DNA of 64,000 nt from Heloderma charlesbogerti. Lineage: Eukaryota > Chordata > Lepidosauria > Squamata > Helodermatidae. Below are positions 20,262 to 30,400 of this stretch, piece after piece. The translations under genes were made by a program, and so were the position numbers. Location of the stretch: contig JANEZZ010002068.1 of NCBI GenBank assembly GCA_026122225.1, forward strand, positions 1 through 64,000, written 5' to 3'. Within the stretch, counting starts at the first letter, position 1; each line of letters begins with the position of its first letter. The notes under the pieces were generated by a model. That model did no database searches and was not told where the DNA came from. It was given only the letters and a program-made list of their open reading frames with translations.

Positions 20262-21577
20262 CTATCTGACTCTTTTACTTGAACCCAGGATGCAACCGGC
20301 TGAGACTTTGGAACCCTTTTTTGGCCCCGAGACAAAAATGAAACGAAAAAAACTCTACCTCAAGAAGGAGACTCGGCTTCTGCTTGTCGTGGTGGGTGGG
20401 CGGTAGGGTGTTTTTTGAGGGCTGGGGGTGGGTAGCACTTGTACAATTTGGCTTCGAATGCTGCGTGTTTTCACTTTTTTTCATTTTAATCAGGGGGGGG
20501 TAGTTCCTCCAAATCCATCTTGTCTCGATGCTTGCAATCTGGTGGGCCGCCCTCAGGACTGTTGCTAGGCCTGTGAACCCTGAATCTCTTTTCCAGGGCT
20601 CCAGATCTATTTCACAGAGCCCTGAGCGCCTTTTGGTGCCAATACAAGTTTTCTTCTTCTGCTTAATTGCCATGCAGGGGGCAGGTTTCAAGGGGGAGGG
20701 AAGAATTAACTCCCCCCTTCTGACATGCTGCAACCCCCCTCCGTCTTCCCCTGCGTGGCAAAACAGCTGAGGGACAAAAATTCCCCAGTTTGGGATGATC
20801 TGGATCAGGGGACAAATTAATTGTAGAACTGAATTTGGGGTGATTCGGGTGAGACGTTACTTGGCTGGCTTTGCCTCCTGTGAAATTTAAATCATTCCTG
20901 CTAATTCTTTCTAGATTTGCATAAATAGCATATGCAGATTTTATGCAGGTTTGTGCCATGGGAGCCCAGACTCTTCAGTTCCTAGCAGCACCCCCGTCGT
21001 CCTGCTTGCGTTAAAAAGACTAGGGCAGACACTGACAGGTCTGGAGGAACCAGACACAGCACTGGGCAGTCGTGGTGGCTGTTTTTAAGAGAGGTGGGCC
21101 CCCTTCCTTTGGGAGAACTCTCTGTGAGAGCTGCTAAAGCGAGGGATGAGGACGATAGATTCGCAGACCTGCCAGTGGTGCTTTCAACTAGACCGCTCTC
21201 TCCACAAAACCGCATGACCCTGGGAGTTTGGGGTGGGGGTCCCCCTTGGTTTGGCATCAGAGCCAAATTTGCAGATCCGTTCCAAGCACTTGCTGTTCTC
21301 TGACCTTTCCTTTCCTGCCTGCCCCCCCCTCGCCCTTTGGGGTGGGATTTCTTTGTACCTTGGCAGTGTGTTCAATCCTTGGGAGGAGACGGAGGGGGGG
21401 CTGTTAGAAAGACGCGGGGGTCCATGGGCGGAAAATGATGGTTTTGTGGAATTGGTAGGAAAGGGGATGGTGCTTTTAAGTCAGCAGTGGGTGAGATTTT
21501 TTTTCCTTTTCTTTTTTTGCTTTGTGGTTTTGTTCTGTTCCTTTTTTTGTTTGTTTTCCTGGTTTTTGAAACTATTT

Positions 21578-21583
21578 AATAAA
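21578..21583 (+). terminator. Probable distal polyadenylation signal of CDC34
   Basis: AATAAA in ACTATTTAATAAAAGGTCTT, after a long T-rich tract. Interspersed repeats resume right after (21650), which fits the end of the transcription unit. Confidence 0.65.
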
Positions 21584-21649
21584 AGGTCTTTGAAAGGACA
21601 CACTATATGGATGGCGGCGTCTGGCATAAGAAAAACCAGTTGAGCGAGA

Positions 21650-21755
21650 GCAGCCTTGCCCAAGCTAGCGACCACAACTCCCATCATTTCCCAGCCAGGA
21701 ATGATGGGAGTTGCAGTCTAACACGTGTAGAGGGTGCTAGGTTGGGGAAGCCCGC
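21650..21755. repeat. Palindromic ACAACTCCCA-family element
   Basis: GACCACAACTCCCATCATTT pairs with GAATGATGGGAGTTGCAGTC. The end is GGTGCTAGGTTGGGGAAGCC. Confidence 0.75.
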
Positions 21756-21819
21756 ATCAGAAAGTCTATGGTACAAAACTGCTATAAACTGGCTGTTACC
21801 AACGAAACCCCTAGATATG

Positions 21820-21872
21820 GGGGTTGGACTCGATGGTCTTATAGGCCCCTTTCAGCCCTACGATTCTGTGAA
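21820..21872 (+). mobile_element. CR1 tail fragment
   Basis: GGGGGTTGGACTCGATGGTC, TTATAGGCCCCTTTCAGCCC and TACGATTCTGTGA: only the last ~50 bp of a CR1-type 3' end. Confidence 0.7.
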
Positions 21873-22224
21873 ATAAATCAGGGCAGAAGATCTGACAGCT
21901 CGAGGCGTTGCCAGTTCAGGTTGAAAAGATCATTCTAAATCTCCATTTAAAAGTGGAGATTTAGAACAATGAACTGAGAAGCAGGCACAAGGGGTTCCCA
22001 CGATGAGAAGATGACTGCGGGATCAAACCCAAGACCTCGGGGGCCGAGCCCTGCCCAGCTCAATCGTTGTGTGGGTTTCCTGGCTCTCGTGCCGCTTTTG
22101 GCCCCATTCTGAAAGGCTGAAATGCCTCTCCTAAGGCTTAGTTGCTGGCAGGAAGAACTTTAAACTAAAATATTCCGGTGTTTGTATCCCTCCCCACCAC
22201 TGCAGTGCCCCAGGGGCTCTGGTC
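21873..22224. other. Intergenic, no gene seen
   Basis: Short local inverted repeat at 21928-21968 (CATTCTAAATCTCCATTT against AAAGTGGAGATTTAGAACA). Nothing else recognised. Confidence 0.4.
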
Positions 22225-22600
22225 CACACCTGGTCCATCTAGGCCAGCATTCTGTTCCCATGGTGGCCAACCAGCTGCCCCAATGGGAAGCCCACAAGTA
22301 GGACAAGGGCAGCCTCCCCTACGTGTTCTTCAGCAATGGGTATCAAGAGGCCTCTGATACCAGAGCCCTCATGCCCAGTAGCCATTGACAGCCTCCATGA
22401 ATGCACCTAATCCCCTTTTAAAGCCATCCAGCTTTGCGCCTGGCACCACGTCTCGTAGCAGTGAATGCCACAGTTTCTGCGTTGTGTGAAGGAGTCCTTT
22501 CATCTGGGCTGAACCTCCCACCATTCAGCTTCATGGGATCAACCCCATGGGGTTCTAGTATTATATGAGAAGAACGTGTCTGGGCGAAGGAGAAATTCTC
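22225..22600 (-). mobile_element. CR1-type LINE 3' part (second family)
   Basis: Reverse of the family at 58384-58888: ATCTAGGCCAGCATTCTGTT, CCTTTTAAAGCCATCCAGCT, CTTCATGGGATCAACCCCAT and TTCTCCACGGTTTCTCCC. About 375 bp, degraded. Confidence 0.7.
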
Positions 22601-23611
22601 CACGGTTTCTCCCACACAGGGGTCCCCATTGGTAGGGCTTGTAGCATAGCTTCTTCTTTTTTGGTAAGGAGTTTTGGGGGGGCGTTCATGATGCAAAAGC
22701 ATCAACTATCTTGGCAGGCTGCCCCCCAGTTTGCCTCCAATGCAATGCAGGTGGGAGCAGTGTCCAGCTCCAGGGATGAGGTAGAGTTAGTCCCTTGCAA
22801 GAATCTGCCCTCCAATTTCCAGAAAGTTTTCATCCCCCATGAAAGGGGCTTCCGTTGTTCTGCCTCATTCTCAGGACAGTCTATAATTTATGTTGAATTT
22901 CTTTTGGTGGTGTTTTTGAGCATACCTAACCACAACCAGCTGCCCAGGCTGCCTGCACGTCCTGACCTGAAAAAGCCCTAAGGGAGGAATTAGCGCACGG
23001 TGCCTTAAACTGGGCTTTAATTGAAGTGTGAGAAGCTGAGGAGGCTGCAGGTGGCCAGAGAGGTGATTGTACAGTGAAAAACAGGACGCTTGGACTCACT
23101 CCTCAGCCACCTCCTAAGTAAGATATGCCCAAGAAACCCAAACCCAACCCATGAGAATTTCTCTGAAAATTCTTCAGTATTGAATTCCTTTTTTAAAGTA
23201 ATTTCTCTGAAAATTGAATGAGAGTGATCGAAAAAATATGGGAGATATTTTCAGCATAGTACTAGTTTGAAACAGCCCTGGGACTTTTCTGAAATTTAAG
23301 CCCCCACGGAACCAGATATCCACACATGCACTTTGGCTCTTGCAAGGGTGGGAAGGCGGCCTTGAGCAGAAGCAGTTAATTGTGGTAGAGCTACAACTAG
23401 ACTTTGGGTCCAAAGTCCACAGTCCTGCAGCCCAGGAGGGGCCCAAGTGACCCCGCCCCGAAGAGCAGCATCTGAAGCACACCCCATTTTATTCCTGCAG
23501 GTACGGTGCTATGACTGAAGTGAGATTAAAACGCAAAACTGCACATGCTCAGAGTTACCCTTGTTAGGGTTGGCAAACCATTGCTGTTCTAACATATCAG
23601 GAATGTTAATT
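22601..23611. other. Intergenic, no gene seen
   Basis: No exon with splice context or known protein similarity. In mammals GZMM lies between CDC34 and BSG; I looked for the serine-protease motifs (IVGG, TAAHC, GDSGGP) in the listed translations of this interval and saw none. Confidence 0.5.
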
Positions 23612-24112
23612 GTAGGTTACAACAGCTGGGATTGTTTAGCTTGGAGGAAAGGCGAGTACAGGGAGAATTGACAGAAGGGTGCAAAATGAGGCCTGGTGCA
23701 GAGAAAGTGGAGAGGGAGACATTTTCCTCCCTCTCCCATAATACTAGAGCCAAGTGGGGTCATCCCTTGAAGGTGATGTGTGGGAGATTCAGGGAAGATC
23801 AAAGGAAGGAATTTGCACAGCATTGAACTATGGAACTCCATACCATGGGATGCAGTGATGACCGCCAACTTGGATAGCTTTAAAAGGGGACTGAACAGAT
23901 TCGTGGAGGAGAAGGCCTGATGGCTATGCTCCCTCCATTATCAGAAGCAGTGTGCCTATGTACCCCAGTTGCTGGGGAACATGGGCGGGGGGGGTGCTGT
24001 TGAGCTCCAGTCCTGCTTGTGGGTTTCCTGCGGGCAGCTGGTTGGCCGCTGTGTGAATAGAATGCTGGGCTAAATGGACACTTGGTCTGATCCTGCACAG
24101 TTCTTATGTATA
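23612..24112 (+). mobile_element. CR1-type LINE 3' part (second family)
   Basis: Starts in the coding end (GGGATTGTTTAGCTTGGAGG), continues with GGAACTCCATACCATGGGAT and TAGCTTTAAAAGGGGACTGA. It ends in the 3' UTR CTGGGCTAAATGGACACTTG, GTCTGATCCTGCACAGTTCT. Confidence 0.75.
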
Positions 24113-24895
24113 GTTGTGTGTTTCACAGCACATGGCCTTCTAAAGTTCCCCCATCCCCCTTGAGATTATTAAGGCCATAATCCTATGCATGTTTTGACAG
24201 AAAAGTCCTACAACTCCCAGCAAGCCCCCTTTGAACAAAGCAGGCAAATCCTGTGGCGTTCAGAACATTCCCCCTGAAATACTAGAATATATTGAACAAA
24301 AGACCGAAAGGAAACATTGACCAAATCCATGCAGATTGCAAAAAGGTCAAACCAAACCCAGATGATGAAATGGGAACACGTGCTCATTTTTGAAGGCGAG
24401 AGATAGAGCCTGGAAGAACTTCTCTTCAATATGTAACATTCCTAATTTATTAGGCAACCAAGTACAGGTTATAGCCAAAGAGACCATCAGACCCTTATCA
24501 ATACAATACAGGGTATTAATAAGAATTCTATCACCAGGTTAAAATTCCATATATAAATGCTCAGTGCCTTACAAGAATATGTGATTGCAGAGAGCACTTC
24601 TTAAGAAAACATTGATCTTCTTGGCCTGTTCCGAGCTGGGCGGCTTTCACAGCAAATCTAGCTGTGTTAAGTGTAACAAACTTGGATGTACTTGACAACA
24701 AATATTTAATTTTGTTCGTATCATTCAGGTTAGCTACAGGTGCTAATCCTTCAATATGTATCAAGTAAGAGCAACATTGTACTCATTTTTCCATCCATGC
24801 AGCTAAATAATAATAAATGAATGATCTGGTATAAAAGCAATGTTGCAATTTGATTCTAAAGGAAGCAGCCAGAATAAACCTTTCGTATATAAACT
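24113..24895. other. Intergenic, no gene seen
   Basis: AT-rich, unassigned. A fragment like the palindromic GCAATCC element (ATCCTATGCATGTTTTGACA) begins at 24180. Confidence 0.4.
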
Positions 24896-25160
24896 AAGGG
24901 TGCAATCCTATGCATGTTTAGCCAAAAAAAGACCACTGCTAGCTGGGGCATGCTGGGAGTCGCAGGGCTTCTTTTCTGCTGGCCGGGGCATGCTGGGAGT
25001 TGTAGAGCTGCTTTCCTGCTGGCCAGGGAGTGCTGGGATTGTAGGGCTTCTTCCCTGCCAGCCAGAGAGTGCTGGGATTGTAGGGCTTCTTTCTGGCTGG
25101 CCGGGGCATGCTGGGAGTTGTAGGACTTTTTCTGGCTAACCATGCATAGGATTGCGTCCC
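24896..25160. mobile_element. Palindromic GCAATCC element with internally expanded core
   Basis: Ends GGGTGCAATCCTATGCATGT and CATGCATAGGATTGCGTCCC. Between them the centre is repeated about five times as ~35-45 bp units with GCTGGCCGGGGCATGCTGGG followed by AGTTGTAG and CTTCTTT. The ordinary element has a single core. Confidence 0.75.
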
Positions 25161-25411
25161 AAGTCCAGAAGTCTGAAATGACTGAGCTGCACCGCTTTAA
25201 CAGCATCGTCTCCAGAGGACAGAATCCAAGCTTTGACTCAAGAGTGCCTTTTTTATTTTTATGATTACCTTTTCCCCTCCTGCAAGGAACCCAAGGCAGC
25301 TCTCACATGCTCCTCCTCTCCATTTTACCCTCACAACAACCCTGTAAAGTAGGCTAGGCTGAAAGTCAGGGACTGCAACTCTGCTCATTTCTAGCCAGCG
25401 GGGCCCATTCC

Positions 25412-25530
25412 AGGGGTGGGCAACGTGTGGCCCTCCAGCTGTTTTGGCCTACAGCTCCCTCACCATTGCCTCTGCTGGCTAGGGCTGATGGGAGTTGTAG
25501 TCCACAACTGCAGGTCACCCACCACTGAGC
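25412..25530. repeat. Palindromic ACAACTCCCA-family element
   Basis: GGGTGGGCAACGTGTGGCCC, then GATGGGAGTTGTAGTCCACA. Full length. Confidence 0.7.
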
Positions 25531-25618
25531 TAAGCAGATAACGTTGCAGGAGGCCCAGTCAAATCAGGATAGCCATAGTCACGGCAGTTATGAAAAATGA
25601 CATAGTGCCTTAGAATAC

Positions 25619-25748
25619 CCTTCCCCAACTTGGTACCTCCAGGTATTTGGGGCTTAACTCCCATCAGCCACAGCTAACGTGGCCAACGGTCAGGAACAGT
25701 GGGGCTGTAGTCCGAAACATCTGCAGGGCACCAGGTTGAGGAAAGCTG
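25619..25748. repeat. Palindromic ACAACTCCCA-family element
   Basis: CCTTCCCCAACTTGGTACCT, GGCTTAACTCCCATCAGCC and GGGGCTGTAGTCCGAAACAT, then GGGCACCAGGTTGAGGAAAG. Full length. Confidence 0.7.
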
Positions 25749-25839
25749 GATTAGAGCATGGGGCTTGGACTGGGGAGGCCTGGTTTCGAATCCTCACCTT
25801 TGGGCCATAGTCACCGAGTTTTAACTTTGGGTATGTCAG

Positions 25840-25980
25840 AGGTCATCTAGTCTAACCTCTGCTCAACGCGATGTAGGGTGCAGCTATTGCATCCCTGGCA
25901 GGTGGGCCTCCATCCTTGGCTTAAATACCTCCAGCAAAGGTGGCCCACTACCAAGACGGCCTGGCCCCCTGCTGGACAGT
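25840..25980 (-). mobile_element. CR1-like 3' fragment (diverged)
   Basis: GAGGTCATCTAGTCTAACCT, CCTGGCAGGTGGGCCTCCAT and CCTCCAGCAAAGGTGGCCCA follow the order of a CR1 3' UTR on the minus strand, but with many changes. Confidence 0.5.
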
Positions 25981-26199
25981 TTGCTGAGTTATCTCAGAAC
26001 AGGCTGGTGTCTAGCACTGCACTGCCAGCTCCGGTTGTCTCCTTATTTTGCAGGACGCAAAGGACAGGAACCGTTGCAGCTTCCTGGCCTTTGGCTCAAA
26101 GCAAGAAGGGGCAGGCCTGTGGCCCTTTCCAAAGGGACCAGCCTCCGTTCCCCTTGGAGCAGTGGGTTACCGTCAGGGACACAGCAGTTTCCCTTTGAA

Positions 26200-26640
26200 G
26201 TAGTAATGACAAATAACAATAATAATAACGATAAATTTCAGTTATTATATTTCTGTACTGCCCCATAGCCGAAGTTCTCTGGGTAGTGCACAATGATTAA
26301 TAATAGTGGTATTAATAATTATAATTATTGTATTAATAACATTAAATGTTAACATTATTAATAATGTACTGTTGTTAATAATAGTTATTTATTAATAATT
26401 ATTAATAAAAATAATTAGCAATAAATAATTACCATTATTAACAATACATATATTAGTAAATGCGTACTATGGTTGTCGGAGTATGAGTATTTATGTATAT
26501 ATATATATATAATTTCCTATAAATATAATTATATTTTCTATATTTATATGTATTATTTGTATATCTAATTTATCTATCTATAACAGATATAAATTTATAT
26601 ATATTTATATATATTTATAATTTATATGTCATTTAATACA
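26200..26640. repeat. AT-rich low-complexity tract upstream of BSG promoter
   Basis: Long runs of TAATAATAA, ATTATTAAT and TATATATA words. An L2-like 3' UTR remnant (CCCCATAGCCGAAGTTCTCT) is embedded at 26235-26290. The tract stops abruptly at about 26640, where CpG-rich DNA begins. Confidence 0.8.
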
Positions 26641-27381
26641 GATACGCGAATTGGGCAAAGTCCTTCCAGACGCCCTCGACCTGCAAAAGAGGTCGTCGCA
26701 ATGCTTTTTGTCCCTCCGCAGCACCCGTCGAAGGAGGGCTGACGTGGGGGCGAGCCACCCCTTCCTTCCCTCGCGTCGTGCTCTTCTGATGACGTTTGCT
26801 GCTGGAGTGAACTTGGCGCATGATTGGTTGGCGCCGCTGCCGCTTTGCGGAGACGGCGCTCCTATTGGGCATTGCTGGTGAGAGCTGGGGACACCCATTG
26901 GTTAGAGGTGTTATGCCCGCCTCTCTTGCGTACGTGACCGCCCAGGGGGCTGTGTCGTCGCTGCAGCCCGGTCGTGCGAGCTGGTGACTAGTGTCGTCTC
27001 TTCCCTCTTCCGATTGGCGTCTCCATGTGTCAATCACAACGCCTCCTCACCTGCGAGCCCCGCCTTCCGCCTGTAGCTGGCCAATCCCTCACCCCGCGGA
27101 CCTATTTCTCCCTCGCGGGTTGGTGAGGGCGCCCGCCGTTCTCCCTTTGCGTCTCCCGACCCGACCCACGCCGAGCCTTCCAACCGCCCGCCTCGCGCGC
27201 TCTCGCATCCGATTGGCTCCCGCTCTCGCTCTCCCTCGGCCCTACCGCGTGCCCAGCCAGGCCCGCTGCCGCCGGCAATTGGCTGCCGCCCTGCCGGCCC
27301 GCCCCCTCCGCCCGCCCCTCAGGGGAGCCGACGAGCGCCTCCGGCGGCAGAGCGTCCGGGCGGAGAAGCGAGCGGAGCAGG

Positions 27382-27451
27382 ATGCGCGCCGGGCCGGTCC
27401 TGCTGGCGCTGGGCGCCTTGCTGGGCGCCCTCGGGGGGGCCTCGGCGGCAG
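27382..27451 (+). CDS. BSG: BSG exon 1 (signal peptide)
   Basis: 70 nt coding, exits phase 1, donor GTAGGA. Starts [17 protein letters not shown] and ends in an alanine-rich cleavage region. The ATG has CAGG upstream and lies in the CpG island; no in-frame alternative ATG precedes it closely. Confidence 0.93.
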
Positions 27452-30400
27452 GTAGGAGGCGGGCCGGGCCGGGCCGGGCCGGGCGGGGCGGGGCGGGGCG
27501 GGGCGTCCGGGCCCTTCTGAGGGGAAGGCGGGGGCGGCACGGGGCCCGGCCGCGCTCGGTGGGGGCGGGGGGCTGGTCCCAGTCACGGGAGGGCGGGGCC
27601 CCCCCTGAGGGGGGGGGAGGGGGTCGTCCCCCTGATGTAGTTGGAGGGGGGGAGAGGGGCGTCGTTTCTTTGATCTAACGTGGGGAGGGGGTCGTCCCCC
27701 TGGTGTAGTGGGAGGAGGGGAGAGGGGAGTCATCCCCTGGATTTAATATGGGGCGGGGGAGGGGGTCGTCCCCCTGATGTATTTGGAAGGGGGGAGAGGG
27801 GCGTCGTTTCCTTGATCTAACGTGGGGAGGGGGTCGTCCCCCTGGTGTAGTGGGAGGAGGGGAGAGGGGCGTCGTTTCCTTGATCTAACGTGGGGAGGGG
27901 GCCGTCCCCCTGGTGTAGTGGGAGGAGGGGAGAGGGGAGTCATCCCCTGGATTTAATATGGGGCGGGGGAGGGGGTCGTCCCCCTGATGTAGTTGGAGGG
28001 GGGGGGAGGGGCGTCGTTTCCTTGATCTAACGTGGGGGCGGTGTCGTCCCCCTGATTTAATGGGAGGAGGGGAGAGGGGTGTCATCCCCTTGATTTAATA
28101 TGGGGAGGGGGTCTTCCACCTGATGTAGTTTGGGGAGGGAGAGGGGGATCGGCCCCCTGATGTAGTGGGGGGTGGGGAGATCTGTGAGCAGGGATGTAGT
28201 CTTGTAATGGGTAGGCTGAATGGAGGAGGGAGGAGAAGATGGCCCCTTATACATGATCAGAGGGGGGAGCCACTGATGGAACAGAAGTGGTGGGGAGGCT
28301 CCCTGCTTGAATTATGTGGTGGGGAGGAGTCACTTACATAATGGGATGGGGGAGGAGGGTCTCAGTCTTTTAATGGATGGGGAGAGGCTGAGGGGGGAGA
28401 AGGACGAGATGGGCTCACTTGTATTATGGGGAAGGGGCGACTCATATGATGGGAGGGGGAAGGGTATGAGGAGGGGGAGAGGCCAGAAGGAGGGGTGGGG
28501 AGGCAGAGAGAATGGCCCCTCTCGGGTTATGGGAAGCAGGAGAGTGAAGAGAGAAGGAAGCAAGGCATGAAGACAGAGCCTCTCCTATAATGGGAGGGTG
28601 GGATAGGTGTGAGGAGGCCCCGATCTTGTAGCGAGGGCTGCGGTGGGGAGGGGAAGGAGATGTCCCCACTTTATATGGGCTGAAATGAGAGGTGGAGAGG
28701 GCAGCCTGTTCCTATGGTGCAAGGGAAGGTGCGAGGACTTTACAATGTATATTATGGGAAAGAGAATGCTCCTACCCGTATTATGGGAGGAGGGGGGCAG
28801 TCATATAACTGGAAAGGATGGCCCATATACATTATAGTGGGGGGAGGCTGAAAGGAGGGAGTTAATTTGCTATGTGTCTTTCTTATACATGTGTACATCT
28901 TATTATTTTGGCAGCAGTATTAATTGTGTTTATACATTATGAAAGTATTTTTATTTTAAAACTAAAGAGAGAAACAATAGAATCCTGGTGGGCTTTTGTT
29001 ACTTCTTTTAAAAAATATTATGCTCTTCATTTTTTCGTTGACTTAGGGACCTTTTTTTAATTCTGCCTTTCAATATTGCAAGAAGATATCATCATGGCAG
29101 CTCCCCTTGTCAAAACCAAAAGGCAGAACGTTATAGAATGCTTGCTGAACTTATCTGTAAAGCACACTAACAAGAGTGCAGAAATCAGTAGTCACAAAAA
29201 ATAATACAACATAGCAGCAAAATTCTATAAAACCGCCTTACTGTCTGGTTAGAAGTACTGGCAAAGGGAATAGTCTTAAAGCTTAACAAAGTAGGTGCCT
29301 GGTGAATGTATTTGGGAAAGGAGTTTTGCAAGCAGGGTGCCACCACGCTGAAGGCCTTATCCCCATGTGCCGCCTGCCTGATAGCAGGGGCACTGAAAAT
29401 ATTGTTTACTTCTAAAGTTCAGGTCCTTGCCCCCAGGTGTCTACAATCTAAATCTCAACCGTGTGGGAGACCATAATTACGCTAATATCAATGCTGGTGT
29501 GTATAGCATTGTTATGCTTGCAAAATGTAGCATTAATAAAATGTAATATGTTACTAGCAGACTGTCGCTTAAGATTAATGAGGTGGAGAGAGGGTGTTGA
29601 TATTGCAAAGAGCCAGGGGAAGGGCGAGGCAGTACATGGCTGTACACACATGCCGCTGGTGGGGAAGTCCAGGCCATCCTGAGGGGGAGAGGGGCCCAGG
29701 CTGGTTTTGCTGTCCCTGCAACTCTCTTTTCCTGTGCCACACTCTGCTTTTCATAATAGTGAGTGGCTCCCACACGCATATCTGAAAGGTCATTTGGGAG
29801 CACTTGTACGCCGCTGGGGCAGGGGCCAAATCTCTCTCCGGTGAGAATCTCCCAGCTGTTGAGAAATCAAGAGAGCCCGTGTGGTGTAGTGGCAAGAGTG
29901 TTGGACTGGGAGCTGGGAGATCCGGGTTCTAGTCCCCACTCAGCCATGGAAGCTCACTGGGTGACTTTGGGCCAGTCACACACTCTCAGCCCAACCTACC
30001 TCACAGGGTTGTTGTAGTGAGGATAAAATGGAGAAGAGGAGGATAATGTAAGCCGCCTTGGGTTCCTTGCAAGAGGAAAAAAGGCGGGATATAAATTCAA
30101 TAATAATAATAATAATAAAAAAACACCTGCTACTGTCGGCATAGCCCCGTCCTGGATTGTGTTCCTTGGGCATAGCTCTCACTTGGGTTACAACCCTCTG
30201 TCTAAACTATACCACTTAAGGTGACAGGTGGGGGGATCACGTGATGGAATGTTTTTTCATATGAAGGGGGGGGAACACACATCAAACATGTGCATGGAAA
30301 GAGTTCTAGCCTGGCCTTCTCTCTGACATAGTTGTTTTTTGTGTGTATGGATTTTTGTTTCTGTATCAAGATGTGTTCAGTCATGCAAGGCTGTTTGAAG

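Larger units (their letters stand above)
20171..21605 (+). other. CDC34: CDC34 3' UTR (inferred)
   Basis: No open continuation after the stop. A proximal AATAAA at 20256-20261 and a stronger-looking distal AATAAA at 21578-21583 followed by GGTCTTTGAAAGG suggest two possible 3' ends. A T-rich tract (21495-21560) precedes the distal site. The extent is inferred from these signals only. Confidence 0.65.
26640..27600 (+). promoter_or_regulatory. BSG: BSG CpG island promoter with seven CCAAT boxes
   Basis: Sharp rise in CpG density, running through exon 1. CCAAT-box cores occur as ATTGG at 26823, 26864, 26897, 27013, 27212 and 27278 and as CCAAT at 27081. GC-box-like CCCCGCC and CCGCCC words lie between. 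No TATA box is evident. This fits a CpG-island housekeeping-type promoter; NF-Y is the factor known to bind such boxes. The transcription start is not determined, but the ATG at 27382 is in the island. Confidence 0.8.

Noticed and set aside
27242..27733. 163-codon minus-strand frame over BSG exon 1
   Set aside because: Proline/arginine-rich translation of CpG-island and minisatellite DNA; no family, antisense to a certain exon.
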